NCBI GenBank assembly: GCA_902537945.1
Contig: CACBDG010000004.1
Location: 1 to 64,000, forward strand
Source: an uncultured SAR116 cluster alpha proteobacterium
GTDB lineage: Bacteria; Pseudomonadota; Alphaproteobacteria; Puniceispirillales; Marisalimonadaceae
DNA: 64,000 bases
Reading direction: 5' to 3'
Shown in pieces: positions 50,345 to 60,989 of this stretch; within the stretch, counting starts at the first letter, position 1, and the number at the start of each line of letters is the position of its first letter. Below the pieces are notes generated by a model. That model was not told the DNA's origin and made no database searches. It saw nothing but the letters and a program-made list of their open reading frames with translations. Position numbers and translations under genes: made by a program.

Positions 50345-51499
50345 ATGAAAATAAAGATAATTGATGTTAAAGTCCATGTTATTAAATCATCATTAGAAAT
50401 ACCTTTTGCATTTTCTCAAGGATGGGTAAATGTAAGGTCTGCGACACTTGTAGAAATACAAACAAACTCTGGTTTAGTTGGCTGGGGGGAAGCATTTTGT
50501 CAAGGATTAGAACCACCCGAAATCTCAGCAGCTGTAATTGAAAATGCTCTAAAGCCTATTTTATTAGATCAGTCCCCATTAAATATAGAAGTCCTGTGGC
50601 ACAAAATGTACAATTCTACAAGAGATTATGGAAGAAAAGGATCTGTAGTATCTGGCATAAGTGCAGTGGATATAGCATTATGGGATATTGCAGGCAAATA
50701 TTACGACCAACCCGTATATCAATTATTAGGAGGTGCATTTAGAAAAAAAATTAAACCTTATGCAACTGGTTTTTACAGAATAAAAGGTAAAGGTGAAGCA
50801 AGCAGATTAGCAGAAGAAGCTTTATCTCACTACGAAAATGGTTTTGATCATATGAAGGTTAAACTTGGTTTTGGAATAGACGACGACCTGAAGTGTATGG
50901 AAAGCATCGGTCATGCTCTGAAAAATAAAAATGTTACTCTTATGATTGATACTAATCACGCTTATGGAAGATCTGAGGCACTGACATTAGGAAAAAACTT
51001 ACAGAGTTATAAATTACGCTGGTATGAAGAACCAGTTGTTCCTGAGGATATTAAAGGTTATGCAGAATTGAGATCTAAGTTAGACATTCCTATTGCAGGA
51101 GGTGAGAATGAGCATACTCTATTTGGATTTAAATCACTTTTCGAAAATAATGCAATTGACATTGCACAACCTGATATTGGGTCATGTGGCGGTATTACAG
51201 GAGCAAAACATATTATTAATTTAGCACATAGTTTTGGTGTAGAGGTTAATCCTCATGTATGGGGTTCAGCAATTGCTCAAGCTGCATCTATTCAAGTTAT
51301 TGCCTCAATTCCAGCAACCCATTTCTCAATTTTTGCTAGAGAGCCTATTTTAGAATATGATCAATCAAGTCATCCCTTTAGAAGAGAATTACTTTCAGAA
51401 CCCTTTGAGCTTGTGAGTGGCATGATAAATATTCCAGATAATAAAGGTTTAGGAATTGAGGTTAATCTAGAAACTATTAAAAAATTCAAAACTAATTGA
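50345..51499 (+). CDS. Mandelate racemase/muconate lactonizing enzyme (enolase superfamily)
   Basis: ISAVDIALWDIAGKYYDQPVYQLLGG, HMKVKLGFGIDDDL, LMIDTNHAYG, RWYEEPVVPEDI, PIAGGENEHT, DIAQPDIGSCGGIT. Confidence 0.93.
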   Translation: MKIKIIDVKVHVIKSSLEIPFAFSQGWVNVRSATLVEIQTNSGLVGWGEAFCQGLEPPEISAAVIENALKPILLDQSPLNIEVLWHKMYNSTRDYGRKGSVVSGISAVDIALWDIAGKYYDQPVYQLLGGAFRKKIKPYATGFYRIKGKGEASRLAEEALSHYENGFDHMKVKLGFGIDDDLKCMESIGHALKNKNVTLMIDTNHAYGRSEALTLGKNLQSYKLRWYEEPVVPEDIKGYAELRSKLDIPIAGGENEHTLFGFKSLFENNAIDIAQPDIGSCGGITGAKHIINLAHSFGVEVNPHVWGSAIAQAASIQVIASIPATHFSIFAREPILEYDQSSHPFRRELLSEPFELVSGMINIPDNKGLGIEVNLETIKKFKTN

Positions 51500-51507
51500 A
51501 ACAAATC

Positions 51508-52620
51508 ATGATTGAACTTTTAGACCCAATAATCAAATCACATAATGTAGAAATCTCAAATGGTCTCAATGTTCATTATTTAGAGGCAAATTCAAACAAA
51601 TCTCAAAAACCAACGGCTCTTCTTCTGCATGGGTTTCCCGAATTAAGTTTTAGTTGGAGAAAAATTATACCTTTTTTAGCTGCTGAAGGTTTTAGGGTTA
51701 TTGCACCTGATATGAGGGGATATGGCCAAACCTTAGGTGGGGGAAAAGAATTTCATGCCGACATATCTGAATATCGATTATTAAACTTAAGCACAGATAT
51801 AATAAGTCTTATGAGTTCTTTAAATCTTGATAAAATTGATTTATTGGTTGGACATGATGCAGGTTCATCAGTTGCTGCAGTGTCAGCTATAATCAGACCA
51901 GACATCTTTAAATCTTTAGTTATGATGAGTGCTCCATACGCTGGAACTCCAAATATAAATAGTAGTTTGACATATGAAGATCCTATTCACAAAGAATTAA
52001 AAAAATTAGACCCTCCTAGAAAACACTACCAATGGTATTATTCTACAATTGAAGCCAACAAAGATATGCACTTAGAAAAAAAAGAACTACATAAATTTTT
52101 AAGAGCTTACTATCATATGAAAAGTGCAAACTGGAAAAAGAACATTCCTTACAATTTGAATTCTTGGAATGCGGAAAACTTAGCTAAAATGCCAGAGTAT
52201 TACATTATGCACCTTAACGATGATATGGTCCAAAGTGTAATGCCGCACTATCCACAGTCAAATTGTTATGAAAATTGGTTAAATGATCAAGAATTAGAAG
52301 TTTACACCAACAGCTTTTTAAAAAATAGTTTTCAACCTGCATTAAACTGGTATAGGTGCATGACCTCAAATGTTCTTAATAGTGATTTAAGAATTTTTTC
52401 TGGCAAAAAGATTGAAGTTCCATCTTGTTTTATTGCAGGTGAAAAAGATTGGGGTATTTACCAAAAACCTGGAGCATTAGAAATAATGGAAAATAATTTG
52501 TGTTTGCATTATAAGGGCAGACATATTATCCAGAATGCTGGACATTGGGTTCAACAAGAAAATCATGTCGATGTAGCAAAAACTTTAATAGATTTTTTTA
52601 AAAATAATAATTTATTTTAG
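51508..52620 (+). CDS. Alpha/beta hydrolase (epoxide hydrolase-like)
   Basis: LLLHGFPELSFSWRKIIPFLAAEGFRVIAPDMRGYGQT, LLVGHDAGSSVAA; tracked TTG start at 51496 overlaps upstream gene, ATG at 51508 also possible. Confidence 0.9.
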   Translation: MIELLDPIIKSHNVEISNGLNVHYLEANSNKSQKPTALLLHGFPELSFSWRKIIPFLAAEGFRVIAPDMRGYGQTLGGGKEFHADISEYRLLNLSTDIISLMSSLNLDKIDLLVGHDAGSSVAAVSAIIRPDIFKSLVMMSAPYAGTPNINSSLTYEDPIHKELKKLDPPRKHYQWYYSTIEANKDMHLEKKELHKFLRAYYHMKSANWKKNIPYNLNSWNAENLAKMPEYYIMHLNDDMVQSVMPHYPQSNCYENWLNDQELEVYTNSFLKNSFQPALNWYRCMTSNVLNSDLRIFSGKKIEVPSCFIAGEKDWGIYQKPGALEIMENNLCLHYKGRHIIQNAGHWVQQENHVDVAKTLIDFFKNNNLF

Positions 52621-52628
52621 GAACTATT

Positions 52629-53522
52629 TTGAACTTCTCTTTATCTGGAAATCTTTTTAAGGGAATTGGAATAGCCACTATTGGTGCATTAGTTTTATCT
52701 CCAGACACCTTGTTTATGAGATGGTCTGGAATGGACGCATGGTCAATGCTGACGTGGCGAGGCTTTGAAATGGGATTAATGCTTATCTTATTTTCTAGCT
52801 GTTTTGGAATTTATAGAAAAAATTTTAAAAAAGTTTTTTCAAGAGTTGGTATCTGGATAATGTTATCTCAGATATTAAGCTCTATATTTTTCACGTATGG
52901 TGTTGCTGAAACTTCAGTATCTTTAATTTTATTTTGTCTAGCAACCTCTCCAATATTTGCCTCTATATTTTCAATTTTTATTCTTAAAGAAAAAACAACA
53001 TCTTCGACATGGATAACTGCATTTTTTGCATTGATCGGAGTTGGGATTTCTGTGGCAAATGGTGAAAATGTATTAAACGCTCCTCAAGGTAGTGTTTTAA
53101 TTGGTACAATATGTGGCATTAGTGCTTCAGCTACATTAGGCTTGAGTTTAGTTTTTTTAAGAAGCAAACCAGAGATACCAGCTATGACAGTTACTGGAAT
53201 AAGTTCATTTGGTTATGGTATTATTGGATTATTTATTGTTTCGCCAGATCTTCTTTTTAAAGGTGATATAATTGCAATTTCTTTATCTGGATTAATAATC
53301 CTTCCAATATCTTTTGCATGCTTAACTTTTGCAACTAGGTACACTCAAGCTTCAAATATCGGACTTTTAATGCTTTTAGAAACTTCTCTGGGTCCATTTT
53401 GGGTATGGCTTGGCACAAATGAAACTCCAAATATCTATATGATAGTTGGTGGAGTCATAGTTATTTTTAGTCTTGCTTGGTATATTTTAGTAGATCAAAT
53501 AAAAATTTCTTTTTCAAAATAA
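52629..53522 (+). CDS. DMT family (EamA) transporter
   Basis: about 10 TM helices; two EamA-like halves (SPIFASIFSIFILKEKTTSSTWI; LMLLETSLGPFWVWLGTNETP). Confidence 0.88.
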   Translation: MNFSLSGNLFKGIGIATIGALVLSPDTLFMRWSGMDAWSMLTWRGFEMGLMLILFSSCFGIYRKNFKKVFSRVGIWIMLSQILSSIFFTYGVAETSVSLILFCLATSPIFASIFSIFILKEKTTSSTWITAFFALIGVGISVANGENVLNAPQGSVLIGTICGISASATLGLSLVFLRSKPEIPAMTVTGISSFGYGIIGLFIVSPDLLFKGDIIAISLSGLIILPISFACLTFATRYTQASNIGLLMLLETSLGPFWVWLGTNETPNIYMIVGGVIVIFSLAWYILVDQIKISFSK

Positions 53523-53548
53523 ATTGATTTATATAAAATTTGGAAAAA

Positions 53549-53950
53549 TTATTTTGAAAATTGGAGTATTAACTTATATCTATTTGATTTAGATTTTTCA
53601 TCAAGTTTGTTTTTAAAATTGTATCCCCAAACAGGACCAGGCCAAGCTGGGTCACTTTTTTTTCTTAAAACCAAATGTAAATGAAGCTGAGATACTACAT
53701 TTCCTAACATACCAATATTTGTCTTATAGTATCTTCCTTTAGATTTAAGATAGTCACCTAGTTCTATTGCAAAATTTAATAAATAATTTCTATCTTTTAT
53801 CTCTAATTCATATAACTCTGTTAAGTTTGATTTTTTTGGAATTAGGATCACCCAAAAAACTTCACTTATGTCCATTAATCTTATTTGAAAATCATTATTT
53901 TCCTTAACTAGAAAACTATCCTGTTCTATTCTATTGTCTAATTTAAACAT
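53549..53950 (-). CDS. HIT family protein
   Basis: VVSQLHLHLVLRKKSDPAWPGPVWG. Confidence 0.88.
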   Translation of the reverse strand: MFKLDNRIEQDSFLVKENNDFQIRLMDISEVFWVILIPKKSNLTELYELEIKDRNYLLNFAIELGDYLKSKGRYYKTNIGMLGNVVSQLHLHLVLRKKSDPAWPGPVWGYNFKNKLDEKSKSNRYKLILQFSK

Positions 53951-54033
53951 TTCTATTTCCTAATAAATTGATTAATTTTTATATTATTACGATTTATTAA
54001 GTTAATAAAGATTTCAAATTAAGGGAAAATCCA

Positions 54034-55272
54034 ATGGTTAAAGAAACAAATATTTCAATTAATGAGAATAGGTTATGGGATAGTTTGATGGAAATGGCAA
54101 AAATTGGTCCCGGCATAGCAGGAGGAAATAATAGACAAACTGTTACTTTCGAAGATGGTGAAGCTAGAAAACTTTTACAGAAATGGACTTTGGAAGCAGG
54201 AATGTCAATGAAAGTTGATGAACTTGGTTCAATGTTTTTTAAAAGAGACGGAACAGATAAAAATGCTCTTCCTGTAGTAATAGGCAGCCACTTAGACACT
54301 CAACCAACAGGTGGAAAGTATGATGGTGTTCTAGGTGTTTTAGCTGGCCTAGAAGTTATCAGAACACTTAATGATTTAAATATACAAACAAAAAGACCTA
54401 TTTTAGTCGTTAATTGGACTAATGAAGAAGGATCACGTTTTCCTCCTGCGATGATGGCTTCAGCTGGATATGCAGGTATTTATGATGTTAAGACTTTACT
54501 TGCAGCAACTGATTATGAAGGAAATATTTTTGGAGAAGAACTTGAAAAAATTGGATGGAAAGGATCTGAACCAGTTGGTAAAGAAAAATTTCATTGTTAT
54601 TATGAACTTCACATTGAACAGGGTCCAATACTTGAAAGTGAAAATATTGATATTGGGGTAGTTACTCATGGTCAAGGATTAAAATGGTTAGAAGTAAAAC
54701 TTACCGGAGTTGAACAACATACTGGCACAACTCCAATGAACATAAGGAAAGATACGGCATTAGCATTATCAGAAATTGTTTTGAACGTTAATAAAGTAGC
54801 AAATAAAAACCAACCTAATGCACTTGGTAGTGTAGGGCACATTGAAGTCTCACCTAATTCAAGAAACGTGATTGCTGGTCAAACAATATTTACAATAGAC
54901 ATAAGATCTCCTGAAATAAAAAAACTTAATGATATGGAAAAAGAAATAAAGTCATCTGCAAAGAAAATTTGTAAAAAATATAAAGTAAATCTTCAAATGG
55001 AACAAATTGGTGGGTTTGATCCCGTAGCCTTTGACAAACTTTGTCTTGAAAACATTAGAGATAGTGCCAAAAAATTTGGATATTCTTACAAAGATATTGT
55101 TTCAGGTGCCGGCCATGATGCATGTTGGATTAATACTGTCGTACCGTCAGCTATGATAATGTGTCCCTGCATAGATGGCTTAAGTCATAATGAAGCTGAG
55201 GAGATAAAACCTGAATGGGCATACTCAAGTACAAACGTTTTACTTCATTCTGCTATTGCATCTGCTTCGTAA
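54034..55272 (+). CDS. M20-family Zn-dependent hydrolase/carbamoylase (N-carbamoyl-L-amino acid hydrolase / allantoate amidohydrolase-like)
   Basis: VIGSHLDTQPTGGKYDGVLGVLAGLEVI, NWTNEEGSRFPPAMMASAGYAG, HIEQGPILE, GAGHDACWI. Confidence 0.93.
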   Translation: MVKETNISINENRLWDSLMEMAKIGPGIAGGNNRQTVTFEDGEARKLLQKWTLEAGMSMKVDELGSMFFKRDGTDKNALPVVIGSHLDTQPTGGKYDGVLGVLAGLEVIRTLNDLNIQTKRPILVVNWTNEEGSRFPPAMMASAGYAGIYDVKTLLAATDYEGNIFGEELEKIGWKGSEPVGKEKFHCYYELHIEQGPILESENIDIGVVTHGQGLKWLEVKLTGVEQHTGTTPMNIRKDTALALSEIVLNVNKVANKNQPNALGSVGHIEVSPNSRNVIAGQTIFTIDIRSPEIKKLNDMEKEIKSSAKKICKKYKVNLQMEQIGGFDPVAFDKLCLENIRDSAKKFGYSYKDIVSGAGHDACWINTVVPSAMIMCPCIDGLSHNEAEEIKPEWAYSSTNVLLHSAIASAS

Positions 55273-55281
55273 AATTCAAAA

Positions 55282-57099
55282 TCAATCATTAATTAAATTT
55301 AAGCCTGCCCCATTTTCTGCTCCAGTAGCATTAGTTCTTAACAAAGAAAAGAGATTTCTACCAAAATTTAAATGTGTATTCTTTTCTGAAGTTATCATTT
55401 GTCTTTTTGAAATATCTTCGTTAACATTAATTTTTCCATTACTTGCATCAATTTCTATTTCATCTCCATCTTGAATTTTAGCTATTATACCACCATCTAT
55501 TGCTTCAGGTGTAATATGGATTGCAGACGGAACTTTTCCTGAAGCACCAGACATTCTGCCATCAGTAATCAGAGCCACTTTAAAACCCATATCTTGTATA
55601 TTAGAAAGAATAGGTGTTAGTGCGTGTAATTCAGGCATACCGTTAGCTTTTGGTCCTTGAAATTTTACTACAACTATTACATCCCGGTTTAGAATACCTT
55701 TATTATAGGCTATTTTAACGTCTTCTTGATTATCAAATACCATAGCAGGTGCAGTAATATTATGATGCTCAGGTTTTACAGCAGATATTTTAATAACTCC
55801 TTTACCTAGATTACCTTTCAATATTTTTAATCCACCATTTTTTTGATGTGGATCTTTAACAGTTTTCAAAATGTTATCATCATATGATTTTGATTTTTCT
55901 TTATTCCAAACTAATTTAGCACCTTTTAAAGTTGCCTCTGAAATATAATCAAATAAACTTTCGCCCCAAATTGTTTTAGCAGATCCATCCAATAAACCTT
56001 CATCTAATAGCTCTCCAATTATGAAACTCATACCTCCAGCTGCATGAAATTGATTTATATCTGCACTACCATTTGGATATACCTTTGCCAATAAGGGGGT
56101 AATTTCTGATAAATCTTCAAAATCTTCCCACAACAACTTTATTCCTGCAGCTGCGGCCATAGCTGGAAGATGCAACGTATGATTAGTTGATCCGCCAGTT
56201 GCAAGCAAACCAATTATAGCATTTACAAAGCTTCTCTCATCTATAATTTTTCCAATGGGTCTTATATCTTGGCCCTTTCTTGAAATAAGAATTGCTTGTT
56301 GTGTTGCAGCAACATTGTATGCGTTTCTTAAATCACTATGAGGATGAATAAAAGCAGCACCAGGTAAATGCAAACCCATGATTTCCATTAACATCTGATT
56401 GGAGTTAGCTGTCCCATAAAAAGTACAAGTGCCCTCTCCATGATATGCTGAAGTTTCTGCTTTTAGTAATTCTGCTCTAGATACCTCACCTTTAGCAAAA
56501 GCTTTTCTAACTTTAGCTTTTTCTTCATTAGTTATTCCAGATGACATTGGTCCAGCTGGAATGAAAATAATTGGCAAATGTCCAAAAGAAAGAGCTCCAA
56601 TAAAAAGTCCAGGTACAATTTTATCACAAACACCTAAACATAATGCTGCATCATAAACCCCATGACTTAGTGAAACTGCTGTTGACATTGCAATTACGTC
56701 TCTCGACATAAGAGATAGTTCCATCGCAGGTCTTCCCTGGGTAATTCCATCACACATTGCAGGAACTCCACCTGCCATTTGGGCTGTTGCACCTAATTGA
56801 TTTGCAGCAGCTTTAATTATTTTTGGAAAATTTTCTAACGGTTTATGAGCAGAAAGCATATCATTATAAGCTGATACAATGCCAATATTTGGTTTAGTAT
56901 TTAGTAAAATAGTGTCTTTTTCTGTTGAAGGTGAGCCAGCTACCACATGCGCCATGTTAGAACATGCAATTGAACCCCTATCGTTATCATTATCATCTTC
57001 CATAGCAACGACATTATCCAAATATCGTTTTCTATAATATTTACTTCTATCTATTATTCTGTTGGTCACTTCAATGATTTTACTATTTAATTTAGTCAT
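55282..57099 (-). CDS. edd: Phosphogluconate dehydratase
   Basis: [80 protein letters not shown]. Confidence 0.95.
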   Translation of the reverse strand: MTKLNSKIIEVTNRIIDRSKYYRKRYLDNVVAMEDDNDNDRGSIACSNMAHVVAGSPSTEKDTILLNTKPNIGIVSAYNDMLSAHKPLENFPKIIKAAANQLGATAQMAGGVPAMCDGITQGRPAMELSLMSRDVIAMSTAVSLSHGVYDAALCLGVCDKIVPGLFIGALSFGHLPIIFIPAGPMSSGITNEEKAKVRKAFAKGEVSRAELLKAETSAYHGEGTCTFYGTANSNQMLMEIMGLHLPGAAFIHPHSDLRNAYNVAATQQAILISRKGQDIRPIGKIIDERSFVNAIIGLLATGGSTNHTLHLPAMAAAAGIKLLWEDFEDLSEITPLLAKVYPNGSADINQFHAAGGMSFIIGELLDEGLLDGSAKTIWGESLFDYISEATLKGAKLVWNKEKSKSYDDNILKTVKDPHQKNGGLKILKGNLGKGVIKISAVKPEHHNITAPAMVFDNQEDVKIAYNKGILNRDVIVVVKFQGPKANGMPELHALTPILSNIQDMGFKVALITDGRMSGASGKVPSAIHITPEAIDGGIIAKIQDGDEIEIDASNGKINVNEDISKRQMITSEKNTHLNFGRNLFSLLRTNATGAENGAGLNLIND

Positions 57100-57712
57100 C
57101 TACTTTCTCTATAAAAAAATCTCTATTTCTATTTTTAATTAAATGATGAATTGGTAATTTCTTTTCTTTTTGAGCTTTCTCAAAAATATTTTGCTTAGCT
57201 TTTCCTTTAACTAATAAAATTATATTTAAACTTTCCATTATCAAAGATAAATTCATGGTAATTCTTGGTATAAAGGGATTACCTTGAGGTGGTGTTATTA
57301 AAATTTTTGGACTTGCATTTAGATCAAAAGCTTCATTTTGGTTTATCATATCAGGAAACAAAGAAGCAAAATGTCCATCTTCACCCATACCAAGTAGAGT
57401 TACATCAAAAGGTTTTTTGAATTTTGTATTTGATAAAAAGTTTTCTGTAAGAGGAAAGAAATTAATATTTTTAGCTTTATTTTTTATGAAATGATTATGT
57501 AATAATTTTTGGTTACTGTCTCTATGATCAGGGTCAACTAATCTATCATCTACTAATGTTAGAAAAACTTTCGACCAGGATATATCAATATTTGATAATT
57601 CTTCATAAATACTAATTGGGCTAGTACCACCACATACGACCAAACTGCCAGAACCCATATTCTTTATAGAAGAATTTAATCTATCAGAAATTAATTTAAC
57701 AATACTCATCAT
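57092..57712 (-). CDS. pgl: 6-phosphogluconolactonase
   Basis: VVCGGTSPISIYEELS, LVDDRLVDPDHRDSNQKLLHNHF, DVTLLGMGEDGHFASLFPD. Confidence 0.93.
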   Translation of the reverse strand: MMSIVKLISDRLNSSIKNMGSGSLVVCGGTSPISIYEELSNIDISWSKVFLTLVDDRLVDPDHRDSNQKLLHNHFIKNKAKNINFFPLTENFLSNTKFKKPFDVTLLGMGEDGHFASLFPDMINQNEAFDLNASPKILITPPQGNPFIPRITMNLSLIMESLNIILLVKGKAKQNIFEKAQKEKKLPIHHLIKNRNRDFFIEKVDD

Positions 57713-59148
57713 TATTCATCTTTTGGATCAAGCCATTGATGCCCTTCCAAAACCAAAATTTTATCCTCTGGTCCCATAGTACCAGTTCTATAGAGTTGAG
57801 TTTCTTGATTTTTTGCTATTTCTACAATTGGATCAATAAAATCCCAAGCAGCCAGCACTTCATCAGATCTCATAAAAAGTGTTTGATTACCTCTAACAAC
57901 ATCCATTAAAAGCCTCTCGTAAGCATCGGGTAGTCTATCAGCAAAAGTGTCACCAAAGGACAAATTGAGTTCTGAAGGGAAAAAGCGCATGCCACCTGGG
58001 CCAGGTGCTTTTGAAGTTAATTTTAGTTTAAGGCCTTCTTCGGGCTGTACTCTTATTATAAGTCTATTGGGTTCGTCATGAGCATCTGTTGTAAATTTAG
58101 AAAAAATATCATGTGGTTTATTTTTAAAGGTAATAATTATTTCACTTGCTCTAGTAGATAATTTTTTACCAGTTCTGATGTAAAATGGAACTCCAGCCCA
58201 TCTCCAATTATTTATTACAACTTTTAAAGATACAAAAGTTTCTGTATTTGAGTTTTCTCCTAATTCATCTGAAAAACTTCTATATTGGCCTGTCTGAATT
58301 TCTTCTTCTGTAATTGGTTTGAGAGCTTTTAAAACTCTTAATTTCTCGTCTCTAAGTTGGTCTGCTTCATAAAATGAAGGCGGTTCCATAGCTATCAAAC
58401 ATACAAGTTGTAAGAGATGATTTTGTAACATATCTCTTATTGCACCATATTCATTATAATAAGAAATTCTATCTTCAACACCAACTGTCTCAGAAACTGT
58501 AATTTGAACATTGTCTACATTTTTATTGTTCCATTGATTTTCGAAAAATGTATTAGCAAACCTTAAAGCCATCAAATTTTGAACTGTTTCTTTACCTAAA
58601 TAATGATCTATTCTATAGATTTGACTTTCTTTAAAAACACTTGATATTTCATTGTTAATTTGTATGGCTGTTGATTTATTTTTGCCAATTGGTTTTTCAA
58701 TTACAAGCCTACTTTGAGGAACATTTAAACCAGAGTCCCTAATGAACCTACAACTATTACCAAATAAGCTAGACGCTATTGCTAAGTAAAATATTATGGG
58801 TCTATTTGGGTCAAATTTTTCTTTTAAAATTTTAACTAATTCAAGATGACCATTACCAGAAACAACATCTAGCTCAACAAATTTTATAATATTTAGAAAA
58901 TAATCCCAGATTTTTTCATTATCAATAACTTTTTTTATAGCTTCATCACATTTAAATTTTAATCCCGAAAAAAAATCATCCTTGGATTTTATTTCTTTAT
59001 CGCACAAAATTATATTTGAGTTTTCATCAATCTGCTTATCTAAAAATCTCCAAAATAAAGCTGGTAATATTTTATTTTTAGAGAGATTTCCTGTCCCACC
59101 AACGATTATGAATTCACTTGGAACGATGTTAGATTTATCTGATGCCAT
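57712..59148 (-). CDS. zwf: Glucose-6-phosphate dehydrogenase
   Basis: IVGGTGNLSKNKILPALF, RIDHYLGKETVQNLMALRFAN, PFYIRTGKKL, RLLMDVVRGNQTLFMRSDEV. Confidence 0.96.
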   Translation of the reverse strand: MASDKSNIVPSEFIIVGGTGNLSKNKILPALFWRFLDKQIDENSNIILCDKEIKSKDDFFSGLKFKCDEAIKKVIDNEKIWDYFLNIIKFVELDVVSGNGHLELVKILKEKFDPNRPIIFYLAIASSLFGNSCRFIRDSGLNVPQSRLVIEKPIGKNKSTAIQINNEISSVFKESQIYRIDHYLGKETVQNLMALRFANTFFENQWNNKNVDNVQITVSETVGVEDRISYYNEYGAIRDMLQNHLLQLVCLIAMEPPSFYEADQLRDEKLRVLKALKPITEEEIQTGQYRSFSDELGENSNTETFVSLKVVINNWRWAGVPFYIRTGKKLSTRASEIIITFKNKPHDIFSKFTTDAHDEPNRLIIRVQPEEGLKLKLTSKAPGPGGMRFFPSELNLSFGDTFADRLPDAYERLLMDVVRGNQTLFMRSDEVLAAWDFIDPIVEIAKNQETQLYRTGTMGPEDKILVLEGHQWLDPKDE

Positions 59149-59274
59149 AATACAACTTTTATTTACTCTAAAATAATTAATAAATACCTTAAATATTATA
59201 AATAATTGTAAATTAATATTATTTAAGTTTAATGTTGATTAAATAATTAGCAATAAGTTAGGGAGAAGTATTTT

Positions 59275-60183
59275 ATGAGTGAACCGATAGCGTTTATTGG
59301 TCTTGGCGCAATGGGAGGACCAATGGCTCTAAATATTATAAAAAAGGGAACGAATTTATCTGTTTATGACATAGAAAAAGAAAAGATGCAGCCCCACATC
59401 AAGTCAGGAGCTGTTCCAGGAAATAGTATTAAAGATACTGTTGAGGATGCAGAAATTATTGTAACAATGTTGCCATCTACAGAAAATGTTAAATCCGTAA
59501 TAACCGACCCTGATGGTGTTTTATCATACATAAAGCCTGGATCGATTATATTAGATATGAGTACAATTGCACCAACAGGTACAGATGAAATATATGAAAT
59601 ATGCAAACAAAAAGATATTGATTTTATAGATGCTCCAGTTGGCAGGTTAGTAAGTCACGCAATCTCTGGTGATTCTCTTTTTATGGTAGGATGTGATAAC
59701 GAGGGAGCTTTTAAAAAAATTGAACCATTACTTAATGCAATGGGAACCACTATTATAAGATGTGGGAAAGTTGGGTCAGGAATAAGAGCAAAAGTTGTAA
59801 ATAATTTTCAAATACTAAGTATTGCTCAAATAACTGCTGAAGCCCTTACACTTGCTCAAAAAATTGGTTTAGATTTAAATACATTTAAAGAAGTGAATGC
59901 TGGAACAACTGCTAATAATGGACAGTTCCATATTAATTTTTTATCAAAAGTACTTAAAAATGATATTGAACCAGGGTTTACAATTGATCTTGCTCACAAA
60001 GACATGGGGTTAGCAATTGAGACGGCAAATAGTTTTAGAGTTGGTTTACCAGTTGGTTCATCTGTACAAGCAGTTTATGGTCAAGCAAGATCTGGTAAAT
60101 TTGCTAAAAAAGATTTTAGCGCGTTACTAGATTATGCTTGTGAACTTGCTGAAGTTAATCCACCAAGAATTAAAAAAAGTTAA
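59275..60183 (+). CDS. 3-hydroxyisobutyrate dehydrogenase-family oxidoreductase (beta-HAD)
   Basis: IAFIGLGAMGGPMALNIIKKG, DAPVGRLVSHAISGDSLFMVG, GSGIRAKVVNNFQILS. Confidence 0.92.
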   Translation: MSEPIAFIGLGAMGGPMALNIIKKGTNLSVYDIEKEKMQPHIKSGAVPGNSIKDTVEDAEIIVTMLPSTENVKSVITDPDGVLSYIKPGSIILDMSTIAPTGTDEIYEICKQKDIDFIDAPVGRLVSHAISGDSLFMVGCDNEGAFKKIEPLLNAMGTTIIRCGKVGSGIRAKVVNNFQILSIAQITAEALTLAQKIGLDLNTFKEVNAGTTANNGQFHINFLSKVLKNDIEPGFTIDLAHKDMGLAIETANSFRVGLPVGSSVQAVYGQARSGKFAKKDFSALLDYACELAEVNPPRIKKS

Positions 60184-60200
60184 TTGTCTGTCTTTTAAAT

Positions 60201-60986
60201 CTATACTACAGGACACAAACCACCATCTAAATTTATAGCAGTTCCTGTAATATATGAACTTCTTTTAGAAGATAGAAATGCAACTAGGTTGGCGTAGTCA
60301 ATTTCCTCACCAACCATACCCATAGGAACTTTTTTTGATAGTTCATTATAAAAGTCCTCAATACTTCCTGATCCAGCTCTACGTTCCCATTGAGCACTTT
60401 TAATTAGTCCAATACATATTGTGTTAACTCTTATTTGATCTTTTGCATATTGATTAGCAAGAGATTTTGTCAAGTTTATACCAGCAGCTCTAGTTACAGT
60501 TGTTGGTAAAGACCCTGCGTTAGGGGCTTTACCTCCACCAATTGTAGCATTAATTATAATCCCTCCATTATTTGACTTCATATATGGGATTGTTAAACGA
60601 CACATTCTTATAGTAGACATTAGTTTTAAATTTATATCATCTTCCCAGTTTTTATCAGTTACATCCTCAAAGAGTGTAGCTGCAGATGCTCCAGCATTAT
60701 TAACTAATACGTCAATTTTCTTGTACCTAGCTATAGTTTCCTCAACTAGTTTTTTACAATCGTCTGCTATGCTTACGTCTGATTTAATTGGCAAAACCTC
60801 ATTGCCTGTTTTTTCTGTAATTATTTTGGCTTTTTCGTGTAAATAATCCCCTCTTCTTCCACAAATAACGACTTGTGCTCCCTCAGATGATAATAATTCA
60901 GCTGATGCGTAACCTAAACCATCACTACCACCAGTGATCAAAATTACTTTATCCTTTAGACCTAAATCATACATGTATGTCTCCAA
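60201..60986 (-). CDS. SDR family oxidoreductase
   Basis: ITGGSDGLGYASAELLSSEGAQVVICGR, VLVNNAGAS, YITGTAINLDGGL. Confidence 0.9.
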   Translation of the reverse strand: METYMYDLGLKDKVILITGGSDGLGYASAELLSSEGAQVVICGRRGDYLHEKAKIITEKTGNEVLPIKSDVSIADDCKKLVEETIARYKKIDVLVNNAGASAATLFEDVTDKNWEDDINLKLMSTIRMCRLTIPYMKSNNGGIIINATIGGGKAPNAGSLPTTVTRAAGINLTKSLANQYAKDQIRVNTICIGLIKSAQWERRAGSGSIEDFYNELSKKVPMGMVGEEIDYANLVAFLSSKRSSYITGTAINLDGGLCPVV

Positions 60987-60989
60987 ATT

